Positions 1 to 8,372 are shown, counted from the stretch's first letter. The stretch: DNA of 64,000 nucleotides from PALSA-894 sp963757565 (GCA_963757565.1 CAVWSB010000011.1:1922001-1986000); one strand, 5' to 3'. Numbers and translations: made by a program. The notes: generated by a model not told the origin, from the letters alone.

Positions 1-525
1 TTTGGTGAAGCGCGCGTTCTCGGCGGTGTCGCGCGATCGATCTTCGAGAACGATGCGCTCCTTGGCGATGCCGAAGCTCTCGAACAGGCGGCCGGCAAGC
101 TCGGCCTCGCTGCCTGCGTCGTAGATCAGGTTGCCCGAACCGCCGGTGAACACGATGCGCGCATCCGGATAGCGGCGCGCAAGCTCCGCGATCGCGGTGA
201 CGCGCTCGGCCGCCTCGTTCAGCGCGACCTGATGGCGCTCAGAGGCCACCACGGTTTCGAGCGCGCCGCCGATGGAGATGATGCCGGCCGGTGCACCGCG
301 CGCGGCGTCCCACTGCGGGAAGCGATCCTCCAGCGGAAGGATCAGCGCATTGCCGAGCGGCAGGTAACCGGCGATCGCGATCAGAATCAGCGCCGCGACC
401 GCGAGCCTGCGCCCTGCCCGCGCGAAACGCGTCACCATCAACGCGACACCAAGAAGACCAATCGAGATCAGAATGTTTGACGGCAGCGCGAAAAACCCGA
501 GGATCTTCGCGAGGAAGAAGAACAT
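1..525 (-). CDS. YdcF/SanA/ElyC-family (DUF218) membrane-anchored protein, 3' end outside window
   Basis: Reading leftward from an ATG at 525, the frame stays open for 175 codons to the window edge. The N-terminus has two hydrophobic segments (about residues 3-25 and 39-58), followed by a DUF218-type domain with the signature IISIGG near residue 84 and VFTGGSG near residue 126. This family is linked to envelope or peptidoglycan-related functions in other bacteria, but its chemistry is not settled. The ATG directly abuts the TAG stop of the RraA-family gene, so the two are probably co-transcribed with the RraA gene first. The C-terminus is missing only because the window ends. Confidence 0.8.
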   Translation of the reverse strand, partial: MFFFLAKILGFFALPSNILISIGLLGVALMVTRFARAGRRLAVAALILIAIAGYLPLGNALILPLEDRFPQWDAARGAPAGIISIGGALETVVASERHQVALNEAAERVTAIAELARRYPDARIVFTGGSGNLIYDAGSEAELAGRLFESFGIAKERIVLEDRSRDTAENARFTK

Positions 526-1230
526 CTATTTCTTCTTCCACGCCTCGTAGCGCGCCTTGGCCTCGTCGTTCGGCGGATAAAGGCCGGGAAGCGGAACGCC
601 GCGCTCGACCTCGCTCACCACCCAGGTCTCGTAGCGTTCGTGCTCCTCGCCTTCCGCAGCGACGAAATCGACGAGATCCTTCGGGATCAGTACCGCGCCA
701 TCGTCGTCCACCACGATCACGTCATCGGGAAACACCGCAACGCCGCCGCACGCGATCGGCTCCTGCCAGCCGACAAACGTGAGGCCATTGACAGACGCTG
801 GCGCAGCCGTGCCCTGGCACCAGACCGGCAGATTGGTGGCGACCACACCCGCCTTGTCGCGCACCACACCGTCGGTGATCAACGCAATGACGCCGCGCCG
901 GACCATGCGCATGCAGAGGATGTCGCCGAAGATGCCGGCCGTGATGACGCCCATCGCGTCGGCGACCGCGATGCAGCCCGCCGGCATCGCCTCGATGGCG
1001 GCACGCGTGGAAATCGGAGAGGCCCAGCTCGCGGGCGTCGCCAGATCCTCGCGCACCGGCACGAAGCGCAGCGTGAAGGCCGGCCCGACCAGCCGTTTGC
1101 CGGTGCCGCCGGAAAACGGCATCGCGCCCTTGATCCAGCAATGCCGGATGCCCTTCTTCAGGAGCATCGTCGTGATGGTGGCGGTGGTGACTTTTTCAAG
1201 CGTCGCGATGATCGCGGGCGAAAGGCTCAA
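526..1230 (-). CDS. RraA-family protein (HMG/CHA aldolase-like or RNase E regulator-like)
   Basis: The 234-residue product carries the RraA-type core: the motif GDILCMRMVRRG near residue 110, then DGVVRD about 20 residues later. This is the G-D-x(20)-R-D pattern that binds a divalent metal and 2-oxo acid in 4-hydroxy-4-methyl-2-oxoglutarate aldolases. A C-terminal extension ends in a run of lysines. The start is a TTG, supported by GGAGG six bases upstream. Members include aldolases, RNase E inhibitors and oxaloacetate decarboxylases. In Hyphomicrobiales most copies are of the aldolase-like type, so a role in small-acid metabolism is more likely than RNA decay, but the substrate cannot be read from the sequence. 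Confidence 0.85.
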   Translation of the reverse strand: MSLSPAIIATLEKVTTATITTMLLKKGIRHCWIKGAMPFSGGTGKRLVGPAFTLRFVPVREDLATPASWASPISTRAAIEAMPAGCIAVADAMGVITAGIFGDILCMRMVRRGVIALITDGVVRDKAGVVATNLPVWCQGTAAPASVNGLTFVGWQEPIACGGVAVFPDDVIVVDDDGAVLIPKDLVDFVAAEGEEHERYETWVVSEVERGVPLPGLYPPNDEAKARYEAWKKK

Positions 1231-1293
1231 GGACGCCTCCGAAGGTGCGGCGGGATCGTGTCCGAAACGATATGCGAGCGGAACGACCGCGGG

Positions 1294-3378
1294 CTAGCCC
1301 TCGGGCACGCCGGCGAGGCGCAGCCCGTCCATGTAGTGGAGGCGATCGTAGTCGTTGGCGAAGGGATAACTCTCGCCGTGGCTTCGCACCGTGAACGTCG
1401 GCTCCATCTCAAGAAGTTTCACGATGTAGGGCTGGGCATCGTCGCGGCGGCCGAGATGCCCGAGCGCCGCAATCAACGGCTTCGAGGCATTGACGAAGCC
1501 GGGGTTGGCCTTGGCGACGCGCGTTCCGATCGTCACCGCGGTCGCATAGTTGCGCGCCATCAGGTTCGCGATCGCATCGATTGTCTCGTAGAAGCCGAAG
1601 TACGGATCGAAAGGCGCCAGCTCGCGATAGCGGTCCATGCGCTTGAGCGCACCATCGTAGTCGCCAATGTAGCAGTGCGCGACTGCGCTGAGCGCCCAGA
1701 CGACCGGCAGGTTCGGATTGAGCCGCAGCGCTCGATCGAACCAGTGCAGCGCGGTCTCGAACTCCCGCTTCCATGAACACGTGTGCGCGTAGATTCCCAT
1801 CGCCTCGGCATTTTCGGGATCGTATTTCAACGCACGAAGACAAAGATCTTCGGCAATCGCTAGCGTCTTGTCGGCGTCCTGGGTCCAAGCCTGCCCCACA
1901 TGGGTCATGTGCCAGTGCGCGGCCCAGCCGAGCACCATGGAATTTTCCGGGTCGATCTTGAGCGCCTCCTCGATCAGGCGGCCCGCCTCCTCGAAGCTCT
2001 CCTTGTCCATGCTGTAGAACAGCGGGATCGCGCGCAGCAGCAGACCTGTGGCGCCGTATTTCTCGCGCCGCTTCGGCTGCCCCTCGATGTAGAGGATCAC
2101 GGGATCGATGCGCGCGACGATTTTGGCCGTCACCACTTCATCGAGCTTGTGCAATTCATCGGCGCGGAATTCGAAGCGGTCGCTCCAGACCGGCGTTGCG
2201 TATTGTGTGAGGTCGAGCAGCCGCACGCTGATCTGGTATGTCTCGGCACTGCGGGTCAGCGCACCGTCGAGGACGAAATCCAGTTCGTTCGGCCGCAGCA
2301 CGTCGTCGCTCAGCGAGGAGGCCCCGTCCCTGCGCTTGAGCGCAACCGGCGCGATCACATCGAACCAGCGGAAGCGCGCCAGCGCCGCGGCGATTTCCTG
2401 ACTCATCGAGAGCGCTATGCCTTCGTCGCGCGGTGAGCCGGCCGCGAGAAACGGCAATACACCGACGCGCAACCGGTTCCGGTTTGGGCCGGCCGCTGGT
2501 GCCTTCGAACGCTTGCGCGGCGGCGCGGGCGGGATCGCTGCCGGATCCTTCTCCTCGCGCACCGAGAAACTGCGGATCGCCTCGTACAGGGCGCAAGTCT
2601 CCGGCGAAGGCTCGACGTCGAGTGTCAATTTCAGCGCATCGCGGCACCGCGCAAACTCGCGCAGTGCCTGCGGCCGTTCCCCCATGTCGGCGAGCGCGCG
2701 CATCAGAATGCGGGAGGCGCCTTCATGCGTCTGATCGAACATGATCAATCGCCGGGCGATCTCGGCCCGATCACGCGCACCGGCGTGCTCCCCATGGGCC
2801 TGATCCAGCTCAGCTTCGAGCAGCGACCGGCGCCGTTCGACGAAACGGGTGCGCTCGCTCAATAGCCAGTGATCGAATGCGATGGTGATGCCGTCCAGTT
2901 CCTCGAGCAGGTCGCCCACGCAATACGACGCAAGTTCACTGCGATGTGCGCCGTCCCGCACCTCCGGCGAGAGCACGGCGAGCGCATCGATCCAGCAGGC
3001 GGATGTGTCGAGCGCAATCGTCTCACGATCTGCCGAGATGAGTTCCTTCGCCAGCGGACCGAACGCGACGACCAGCTCGCGATAGGATTGGCGGAAACTT
3101 GCTCGCGCCTGGAATTCCGATACCCGATCCCACAGCATCGCAGCGAGGCGGCTGCGCGCAATCCGCTTCCCGGGTGCGAGGCAGAGGCAGCCAAGGATCG
3201 CGCGCGCCTTGCGACCTGCCGGCAGAATGTCCTCGCCAAGGTAGGAGGTCGCGCGCATCGACCCGAGGATGTGAATCCGAGCGACGACCCGGTTCGTCTG
3301 GCCCGGCGGTTGCCGCCGTGCGTCGGTGTCGAACGGGACAAACCGCGTCAATTCTGCCGCGGACACACGCTTTTGCAT
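1294..3378 (-). CDS. BTAD/SARP-like transcriptional regulator with TolB-like and TPR domains
   Basis: This is a large regulator of about 694 residues. Residues 35-110 resemble the OmpR-type winged helix of SARP proteins (RKARAILGCLCLAPGKRI). It is followed by a helical bacterial transcriptional activator domain (to about 270, ending near VEPSPETCALYEAI) and a linker with KRSKAP. Then comes a TolB-N/FlgO-like domain as seen in rhizobial cyclase-like proteins (LRVGVLPFLAAGSPRDEGIA), and C-terminal TPR repeats from about 450 onward. No transmembrane segment is visible. An in-frame GTG lies one codon upstream of the ATG used. It is divergent from the tandem-repeat gene at 3611, with about 230 bp between them, which makes it a candidate regulator of that gene. 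This link is inferred from position only. Confidence 0.85.
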   Translation of the reverse strand: MQKRVSAAELTRFVPFDTDARRQPPGQTNRVVARIHILGSMRATSYLGEDILPAGRKARAILGCLCLAPGKRIARSRLAAMLWDRVSEFQARASFRQSYRELVVAFGPLAKELISADRETIALDTSACWIDALAVLSPEVRDGAHRSELASYCVGDLLEELDGITIAFDHWLLSERTRFVERRRSLLEAELDQAHGEHAGARDRAEIARRLIMFDQTHEGASRILMRALADMGERPQALREFARCRDALKLTLDVEPSPETCALYEAIRSFSVREEKDPAAIPPAPPRKRSKAPAAGPNRNRLRVGVLPFLAAGSPRDEGIALSMSQEIAAALARFRWFDVIAPVALKRRDGASSLSDDVLRPNELDFVLDGALTRSAETYQISVRLLDLTQYATPVWSDRFEFRADELHKLDEVVTAKIVARIDPVILYIEGQPKRREKYGATGLLLRAIPLFYSMDKESFEEAGRLIEEALKIDPENSMVLGWAAHWHMTHVGQAWTQDADKTLAIAEDLCLRALKYDPENAEAMGIYAHTCSWKREFETALHWFDRALRLNPNLPVVWALSAVAHCYIGDYDGALKRMDRYRELAPFDPYFGFYETIDAIANLMARNYATAVTIGTRVAKANPGFVNASKPLIAALGHLGRRDDAQPYIVKLLEMEPTFTVRSHGESYPFANDYDRLHYMDGLRLAGVPEG

Positions 3379-3610
3379 CACCTACCAACCTCTGGACGGC
3401 ACTATCACGTGCGATCGCGCCCAGCCACAACCTTACGGGACTTTTTCTCGACCTTGAAGAGTAATTTCACGTCATTCTCACGGTGACAAACGCCAGGATG
3501 CTCAAAGTTTTCACGATGGTTAAACGCCCCATTAACAGCCCGACCTCCCAACTCGCGCATAAGCTGAAATATCGACGCCATTCAGGCGCGGACAACAGCT
3601 GGAGGCAGCC

Positions 3611-4138
3611 ATGCAAGTCAAACTTTCACCATCACAGGTTCAGGACAGCGGCAATGTACGGCTCGGGAACCTTAGCCCGAGCCTACCGGCAGTGCGCACG
3701 GACCGCTCGCAGACCAAGGATGCCGGCAAGGTGCGCATGGGCAACCTCGCCCCGAGCCTCCCGGCCGTCCGCACGGCCACGACCGCGACGGCCGACACAG
3801 GCAAGGTGCGCATGGGCAATCTTGCGCCAAGCCTTCCCGCGACCCGTACGGCGTCCACCACAACCGCCGACAGCGGCAAGGTTCGGATGGGTAACCTCGC
3901 GCCAAGCCTCCCTGCAACCCGTGCGACATCCGCCGCAACCGCCGACAGCGGCAAGGTTCGGATGGGCAACCTCAGCCCGAGCTTCCCGGCTGTCCGCACG
4001 ACCCCGGCGCAGACGGCGGACGAGGGCAAGGTCCGCATGGGCAATCTGAGCCCGAGTTTCCCCGCGGTTCGCACGGCGCCGGCAGAGACCGCCGACAACG
4101 GCAAGGTTCGCATGGGCAATCTCAGCCCGGCGCTCTAA
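3611..4138 (+). CDS. Tandem-repeat protein with six and a half 25-residue repeats, unknown function
   Basis: The 175-residue product is almost entirely repeats: an 11-residue head (MQVKLSPSQVQ), six 25-residue units, and a 14-residue partial unit at the C-terminus. Each unit reads roughly DxGKVRMGNL(A/S)PS(L/F)PA(V/T)RT followed by a variable Thr/Ala-rich spacer ending in TA. There is no Cys, no signal peptide and no transmembrane segment. GGAGG lies at 3601-3605, five bases before the ATG. A strong terminator follows the stop within 60 bp. The repeat cores differ by many synonymous codon changes while the peptide stays constant, so the peptide is under selection. It could be a multi-core modified-peptide precursor, a structural or binding repeat protein, or a disordered protein. 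The family is not one I recognise. Confidence 0.75.
   Translation: MQVKLSPSQVQDSGNVRLGNLSPSLPAVRTDRSQTKDAGKVRMGNLAPSLPAVRTATTATADTGKVRMGNLAPSLPATRTASTTTADSGKVRMGNLAPSLPATRATSAATADSGKVRMGNLSPSFPAVRTTPAQTADEGKVRMGNLSPSFPAVRTAPAETADNGKVRMGNLSPAL
3644..4135 (+). repeat. In-frame 75-bp tandem repeat array, 6 full units plus a partial
   Basis: Units begin at 3644, 3719, 3794, 3869, 3944, 4019 and 4094 (partial), an exact 75-bp period without any indel. The first unit is the most divergent (GNVRLGNL in place of GKVRMGNL). Third-codon-position changes separate the units, for example aacctc, aatctt and aatctg for the same Asn-Leu. The array is therefore old rather than a recent slippage product. Confidence 0.95.
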
Positions 4139-4156
4139 AGCAACGTCCCGACGTAT

Positions 4157-4196
4157 TCGAACAGGGCGGGCCCCCCGCCCTGTTCGAGCATTTTTT
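4157..4196 (+). terminator. Strong rho-independent terminator after the tandem-repeat gene
   Basis: A perfect 14-bp inverted repeat (4157-4170 with 4174-4187, loop ccc) is followed by gca and six T residues. It lies 18 bp after the stop codon of the repeat gene and before the DUF6065-like gene. It should limit read-through into that gene, so the repeat protein is probably made in excess. Confidence 0.9.
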
Positions 4197-4255
4197 GGCC
4201 GCGCGGTGGCAGGCACATTCGTGCCGTGCCCCTTGCGGAGGCACTCGAGGTCGCA

Positions 4256-5026
4256 ATGGACGACGTCACGCCCGAAACGTCCCTGGTGAAGTTCTATCGC
4301 TTCCTGCCGGGCGCGCGGGCGCCGGAGCGTGCCGACCGATCGGCTGCGGGCTCCATGCCGACGCGCGCATTCCGCTATTGCGAGGCAATGCGCACCGCCT
4401 CCTCGCTCGGCTGGTATATTTTCCCGCCGATGAGTTTCAAGCTGATGTGGGACGGCGCCAACGACGTCGTCTGGAACTACGAGAACAACGACAACTGGTA
4501 CTCGCTGAATACGGCCCAATATCCGAACTTTGCGCAGCATTTCGACAGCGTCGCGCCGCCGGACGTTCAGGGTTATTCGCCGCCGTTTCTGGGCTCATTC
4601 AAGGACCCCGCCGGCCTGATGCTGTGGAGCGGATTCGTCGCGCGCACAGCGCCGGGCTGGAGCCTGCTGGTCCGCCCGCCAGCCAATCTGACCCGCAGCC
4701 TCGGCTACGAGAGCTACGAGGGCATTATCGAGACCGACCGTTGGTTCGGTCCGCTCTTCGTCAATCTGAAGCTGACGCGGCCAAACGTACCCGTTGAGTT
4801 CGATGCGAACTATCCGTTCCTTCAGGTCCAGCCGGTGCATCGCAGCGTGTACGGCGATGCGCTCGACAATTTCAGCGTTGTCGAGCGGATCGAGGATTTG
4901 ACGCCATCCGACTGGGAAGACTTCCACAAGACAGTCTCCAAGCCGATGGCAGACCCGCATCGCCAGCGCGGTGAATACGCGGTGCAAAGCCGCAAGCGGC
5001 GCCAGCAAGAGGTACCCGGCGACTGA
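4256..5026 (+). CDS. DUF6065-like protein of unknown function
   Basis: The product is about 256 residues, soluble, with no signal peptide. It is rich in Trp, Tyr and Pro, with conserved-looking blocks RAFRYCEAM, GWYIFPPMSF, WSLLVRPPAN and ETDRWFGPLF. From memory these match the DUF6065 family, for which I know no assigned reaction. I chose the ATG at 4256, which has GAGG five bases upstream; an in-frame GTG at 4226 is the alternative. It lies immediately downstream of the tandem-repeat gene and its terminator, in the same orientation. The pair may work together, for example as a peptide and an enzyme acting on it, but nothing in the sequence shows catalysis. Confidence 0.75.
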   Translation: MDDVTPETSLVKFYRFLPGARAPERADRSAAGSMPTRAFRYCEAMRTASSLGWYIFPPMSFKLMWDGANDVVWNYENNDNWYSLNTAQYPNFAQHFDSVAPPDVQGYSPPFLGSFKDPAGLMLWSGFVARTAPGWSLLVRPPANLTRSLGYESYEGIIETDRWFGPLFVNLKLTRPNVPVEFDANYPFLQVQPVHRSVYGDALDNFSVVERIEDLTPSDWEDFHKTVSKPMADPHRQRGEYAVQSRKRRQQEVPGD

Positions 5027-5112
5027 ACTAACGGCAAGGAAAAGGGCCCGCGTCTGCTTTCTGTTGACGGCGGCCCGCTTTCTACGTTCAGTTGAGTGAA
5101 ACGAGACTCGCA

Positions 5113-6126
5113 ATGACGCTCGCAGCGCAGAAGCAGGAGCCATTTGCCGTCCCGGCGCGACCGGGAGACGGGCTGCCCGTGCGCCTGAGCGAACAAGCCG
5201 AGATCAGCGTCCCGCGCGCGGCGAACGATCCAGCCCCTGCCCGCCTCGGATGGCTGATTTTCTGGATGACCGGCACGTTGCTGTCGTTCCTGATTGCCGC
5301 CGTTTCGGTGCGCGCTTTATCCAAATCGCTCACCGCCTTCGAAATCATGTCGATCCGCAGTGCCGGCGGACTGGTGATCCTGCTCTCACTGGCCATCGCG
5401 CGTCCTGATTTGCTTCGGGGTTTTCGCGCGCGGCGCATGCGGCTCCAGGCCGCGCGCAGCGTGGTGCATTTCGTCTCGCAAATCTGCTGGACGATCGCGA
5501 TCGTCGCGCTGCCATTCGCCACGGTTTTTGCTCTCGAATTCACCGCGCCGGCCTGGGTCGCGCTGCTGGCAGTGTTGTTCCTCGGCGAGCGGATGACGCT
5601 GACGCGCGCCACGGCGCTGGTCGTTTGCTCAGCCGGCGTCCTCGTGATCCTGCGCCCGGGAATGGCCTCGTTTCAGCCGGCAGCACTGCTGGTTGTCTTC
5701 GGCGCGCTGATGTTTGCCATCACGGCAACGTTCACCAAGAAACTGATCTCGACCGAGACGACGTTCGCGATCATGTTCTGGATGAACCTGATGCAGCTTC
5801 CGCTCAATCTCGCCGGGAGCGAGCCGGGTTTCATCCTCAACCTCGACGCCACGATGGTGCCGCCACTGATCGGAATCGCCGTTGCGGGGCTCGCCGTGCA
5901 CTACTGCCTCACCAATGCGTTCCGTTGCGGCGACGCAATGATCGTGATCCCGATGGACTTCCTGCGCGTACCGCTGATCGCTGTCATCGGCTGGATGCTC
6001 TATGGGGAACGCCTTGACGCGTTCGTATTCGCCGGCGCCGGGCTGATCATCGCGGGCGTGCTTTGGAACGTGCATGGCGAGGCGCGGCGCAATAGCCGCC
6101 TCGCCGCCATGCAGCCGGCCGAGTAA
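5113..6126 (+). CDS. EamA/DMT-family inner-membrane transporter
   Basis: About 337 residues with ten hydrophobic segments arranged as two five-helix EamA repeats, beginning after a roughly 45-residue polar N-terminal tail. Signature-like stretches include VFALEFTAPAWVALLAVLFLGE at the end of the first half and PLIAVIGWMLYGE at the end of the second, both with the family Glu after the fourth helix. Such proteins export or import metabolites; the substrate is unknown. The ATG at 5113 is preceded by an in-frame TTG at 5092, which could be the true start. It follows the DUF6065-like gene by under 100 bp in the same direction, so it could be co-expressed with it. Confidence 0.85.
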   Translation: MTLAAQKQEPFAVPARPGDGLPVRLSEQAEISVPRAANDPAPARLGWLIFWMTGTLLSFLIAAVSVRALSKSLTAFEIMSIRSAGGLVILLSLAIARPDLLRGFRARRMRLQAARSVVHFVSQICWTIAIVALPFATVFALEFTAPAWVALLAVLFLGERMTLTRATALVVCSAGVLVILRPGMASFQPAALLVVFGALMFAITATFTKKLISTETTFAIMFWMNLMQLPLNLAGSEPGFILNLDATMVPPLIGIAVAGLAVHYCLTNAFRCGDAMIVIPMDFLRVPLIAVIGWMLYGERLDAFVFAGAGLIIAGVLWNVHGEARRNSRLAAMQPAE

Positions 6127-6150
6127 CGCACCGTCGCCGAACCGCGTGAA

Positions 6151-6969
6151 TTAGTCCCAGCTCGGCGCCCAGCCGACGCTGACCACCCGCCCGGCTGGCT
6201 TCGCGAGCGCGTCGACCTCGGCCATGTCCTGCGCGGATAATTCGAAATCGAAGATCGACATGTTCTCGGTCAGCCGTTCGACCTTCGAGGTGCGCGGGAT
6301 GACGATCGCGCCCTTCTGGACGAGCCAGCGCAGCGACACCTGGCCCGGCGACTTGCCGTATTTCTTGCCGACGGACGCCAGCGTCTCGTCGCCGCCCGCG
6401 CGGCCGCGTGCGATCGGACAATAGGCGGTGACCGCGATTCCATGTTTCGCGCAGGCCGCCCGCACCTTCTCCTCATCCAGATAAGGATGCCACTCGATCT
6501 GGTTGGTGACGATCGGCTCGGATGACAGGCTCACGGCTTCGTCGATCAGCTTCACGGTGAAATTCGAGATACCGATGTGGCGCGCGAGCCCCTTCTTCTT
6601 CATCTCGCACATCGCGCCCATCGTCTCGGCGAGCGGGATCTGCGGGTTCGGCCAATGGATCAGCAGCAGGTTCACGTCCGACACGCGCAGGTTCACGAGG
6701 CTCTGCTTCACGGCACGTTCGAGCGGTCCGGGCGCCAGTTCGGTATGCGGTACCTTGGTTGTGATGAACACGTCCTCACGTTTCACGCCGGAGGCATGGA
6801 GTCCAATGCCGATCTCCTTTTCGTTGCCATAAATCAGCGCGCAATCGAGATGGCGGTATCCGAGTTTAAGCGCCTGCTCGGTGATGCGCGAGCCGACATC
6901 ACCGTTAAGTTGCCAGGTGCCGAGCCCGATCGCGGGAATTTTCGCGCCATTCGCTTCGATCATTTTCAT
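6151..6969 (-). CDS. Aldo/keto reductase (2,5-diketo-D-gluconate reductase-like)
   Basis: The 272-residue product is a single (beta/alpha)8 AKR domain of standard length. The catalytic tetrad is recognisable: Asp and Tyr in LDCALIYGNE, Lys in FITTKV and His in LLIHWPN. The C-terminal nucleotide-binding region has IVIPRTSKVERLTEN, typical of NADPH-dependent AKRs. It reduces an aldehyde or ketone whose identity is not evident. Transcribed leftward, it follows a second AKR gene after a 38-bp gap, which suggests a two-gene operon created by duplication. Confidence 0.9.
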   Translation of the reverse strand: MKMIEANGAKIPAIGLGTWQLNGDVGSRITEQALKLGYRHLDCALIYGNEKEIGIGLHASGVKREDVFITTKVPHTELAPGPLERAVKQSLVNLRVSDVNLLLIHWPNPQIPLAETMGAMCEMKKKGLARHIGISNFTVKLIDEAVSLSSEPIVTNQIEWHPYLDEEKVRAACAKHGIAVTAYCPIARGRAGGDETLASVGKKYGKSPGQVSLRWLVQKGAIVIPRTSKVERLTENMSIFDFELSAQDMAEVDALAKPAGRVVSVGWAPSWD

Positions 6970-7007
6970 CTAAAAATCCTTCCTCAAGTCAGTCTTGATC
7001 GAAGCGA

Positions 7008-7829
7008 TCAGACATCCCACTTCGGCGCCTGCGGCGGGTTCACCACGCGCCCATCCGGCTTCTTCAGGCCGGCAATCTCGTTCATTTCTGCGGCGCTGAG
7101 CGTAAAGTCCAGCACCTCGAAATTCTCCTTCTGCCGCTCCGGCTTGCCCGAGCCCGGAATGACGATGATGCCTTGCTGCACCAGCCAGCGCAGCGAAATT
7201 TGTGACGCGGTCTTGCCGTGGGGCGCGCCGATGCGCTCGAGAACCGGATTGCCGGGTACGCGCCCACGCGCGATCGGGCAATAGGCCGTGATGCTCATGC
7301 CGTAATGGCGCGAAGCGTCGATCACCTTGGTCTGGTCAAGAAACGGATGAACCTCGATCTGGTTGGTGACCAGCGGCTCCTTCGTGACCTTCCACGCTTC
7401 GTCGAGCAGCGCGACCGTGTAGTTCGCAACGCCGATGTGTTTGGTGAGCCCGTCGCGCTTCGCCTTGTTGAGCGCGCCGATGCTTTCCGCCGCCGGCACG
7501 TTCGCGTTCGGCCAGTGGATGAGCAACAGATCGACCTGCGGCAGGCCGAGCAGCTTCAAACTGCTGTCGAGCGAGCGGGCGAAATCGTCGGCCTTGAGAT
7601 TGTTGTCGCGCACTTTCGTCGTGAGGAAGATGTCCTCGCGCTTCACGCCCGAGGCCTTGATCGCATCGCCGACCTCTTTCTCGTTCCCGTAGTAGGCCGC
7701 GGTGTCGAGATGCCGGTAGCCGACGCGGATCGCCGAGAGGATCGCGTCGCGGCCAGCGTCCTCCTTCAATCGCATCGTACCGAAGCCGACGATCGGGATG
7801 CGCGCGCCACGCGCCTCGACATACTGCAT
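7008..7829 (-). CDS. Aldo/keto reductase, paralogue of the downstream gene
   Basis: A 273-residue AKR. Tetrad residues are visible in LDTAAYYGNE (Asp, Tyr), FLTTKV (Lys) and LLIHWPN (His), and the cofactor motif is IVIPGSGKPERQKEN. The frame continues upstream to 8585, but the AKR fold begins at MQYVEARG, so I place the start at 7829. It is the promoter-proximal gene of the AKR pair. The two proteins are clearly related but have diverged, which suggests different carbonyl substrates. Confidence 0.9.
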   Translation of the reverse strand: MQYVEARGARIPIVGFGTMRLKEDAGRDAILSAIRVGYRHLDTAAYYGNEKEVGDAIKASGVKREDIFLTTKVRDNNLKADDFARSLDSSLKLLGLPQVDLLLIHWPNANVPAAESIGALNKAKRDGLTKHIGVANYTVALLDEAWKVTKEPLVTNQIEVHPFLDQTKVIDASRHYGMSITAYCPIARGRVPGNPVLERIGAPHGKTASQISLRWLVQQGIIVIPGSGKPERQKENFEVLDFTLSAAEMNEIAGLKKPDGRVVNPPQAPKWDV

Positions 7830-7967
7830 TATGAAACGCTCCGCTGTTTGGGCGCGGCACTCTAGCCGCACCCGCGAGCCGGTTACCAGCACAACGACGC
7901 AGCCTGCGCTTGCATCCTGCTCATGCCACGTCCCACAATGACGCGCCGGCCCACGAGGGAGCGCGCC

Positions 7968-8372
7968 ATGAGCACACCATCCTACATGTGGCCTTTCAGC
8001 CTGTTCGCGCCGGGAAACCTGACCCAGCCGATCCTGCCGGGCTGGTCGTTCGGCAATGTCAGCGTGAACTACGCGGGCAATGCCGACATCGAGAAGGACG
8101 TGGTCGAGGATGTTGCGAGCTACGGCAAGCAGCTCGGCATCATCACCGACGTCGTCTTGGAGCTGACGGCAAACAAGGCGGCGAAAAAGGGTGAGCCGTT
8201 GCAGCAGTTGCGCGACATCGCCGCCAAGGTGAAAAAGATCAAGGACGAACACGCGGGTTCGCTTGCCGACGGCGCCCGCAATGCCATGGCGAAGCTCGCA
8301 AAGAGCGACAAGGCCGAGGCACAACGCATTGCGCGCGAATACGCCCGCAAGCCAGGCGGTTCTGCGGGCTGA
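7968..8372 (+). CDS. Conserved-looking small hypothetical protein
   Basis: The 134-residue product starts at an ATG preceded by GAGGGAG. The first 45 residues are aromatic and proline-rich (YMWPFSLF, QPILPGWSFG). The rest is charged and helical with many Lys/Glu/Ala residues, without a signal peptide or transmembrane helix. The layout recalls small polymer-binding or phasin-like proteins, but I find no decisive motif. It stands alone, divergent from the AKR pair and convergent with the thioesterase gene. Confidence 0.6.
   Translation: MSTPSYMWPFSLFAPGNLTQPILPGWSFGNVSVNYAGNADIEKDVVEDVASYGKQLGIITDVVLELTANKAAKKGEPLQQLRDIAAKVKKIKDEHAGSLADGARNAMAKLAKSDKAEAQRIAREYARKPGGSAG

Noticed and set aside
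3520..3536. ttaa...ttaac pair resembling a CtrA box upstream of the tandem-repeat gene
   Set aside because: The spacing is eight rather than the seven bases of the CtrA consensus and only one copy is present, so chance is likely.
3640..4119. Long open frame on the opposite strand of the tandem-repeat gene, itself repetitive
   Set aside because: It is a by-product of the 75-bp period and high GC on the coding strand; the plus-strand frame has the ribosome-binding site, terminator and selected codons.
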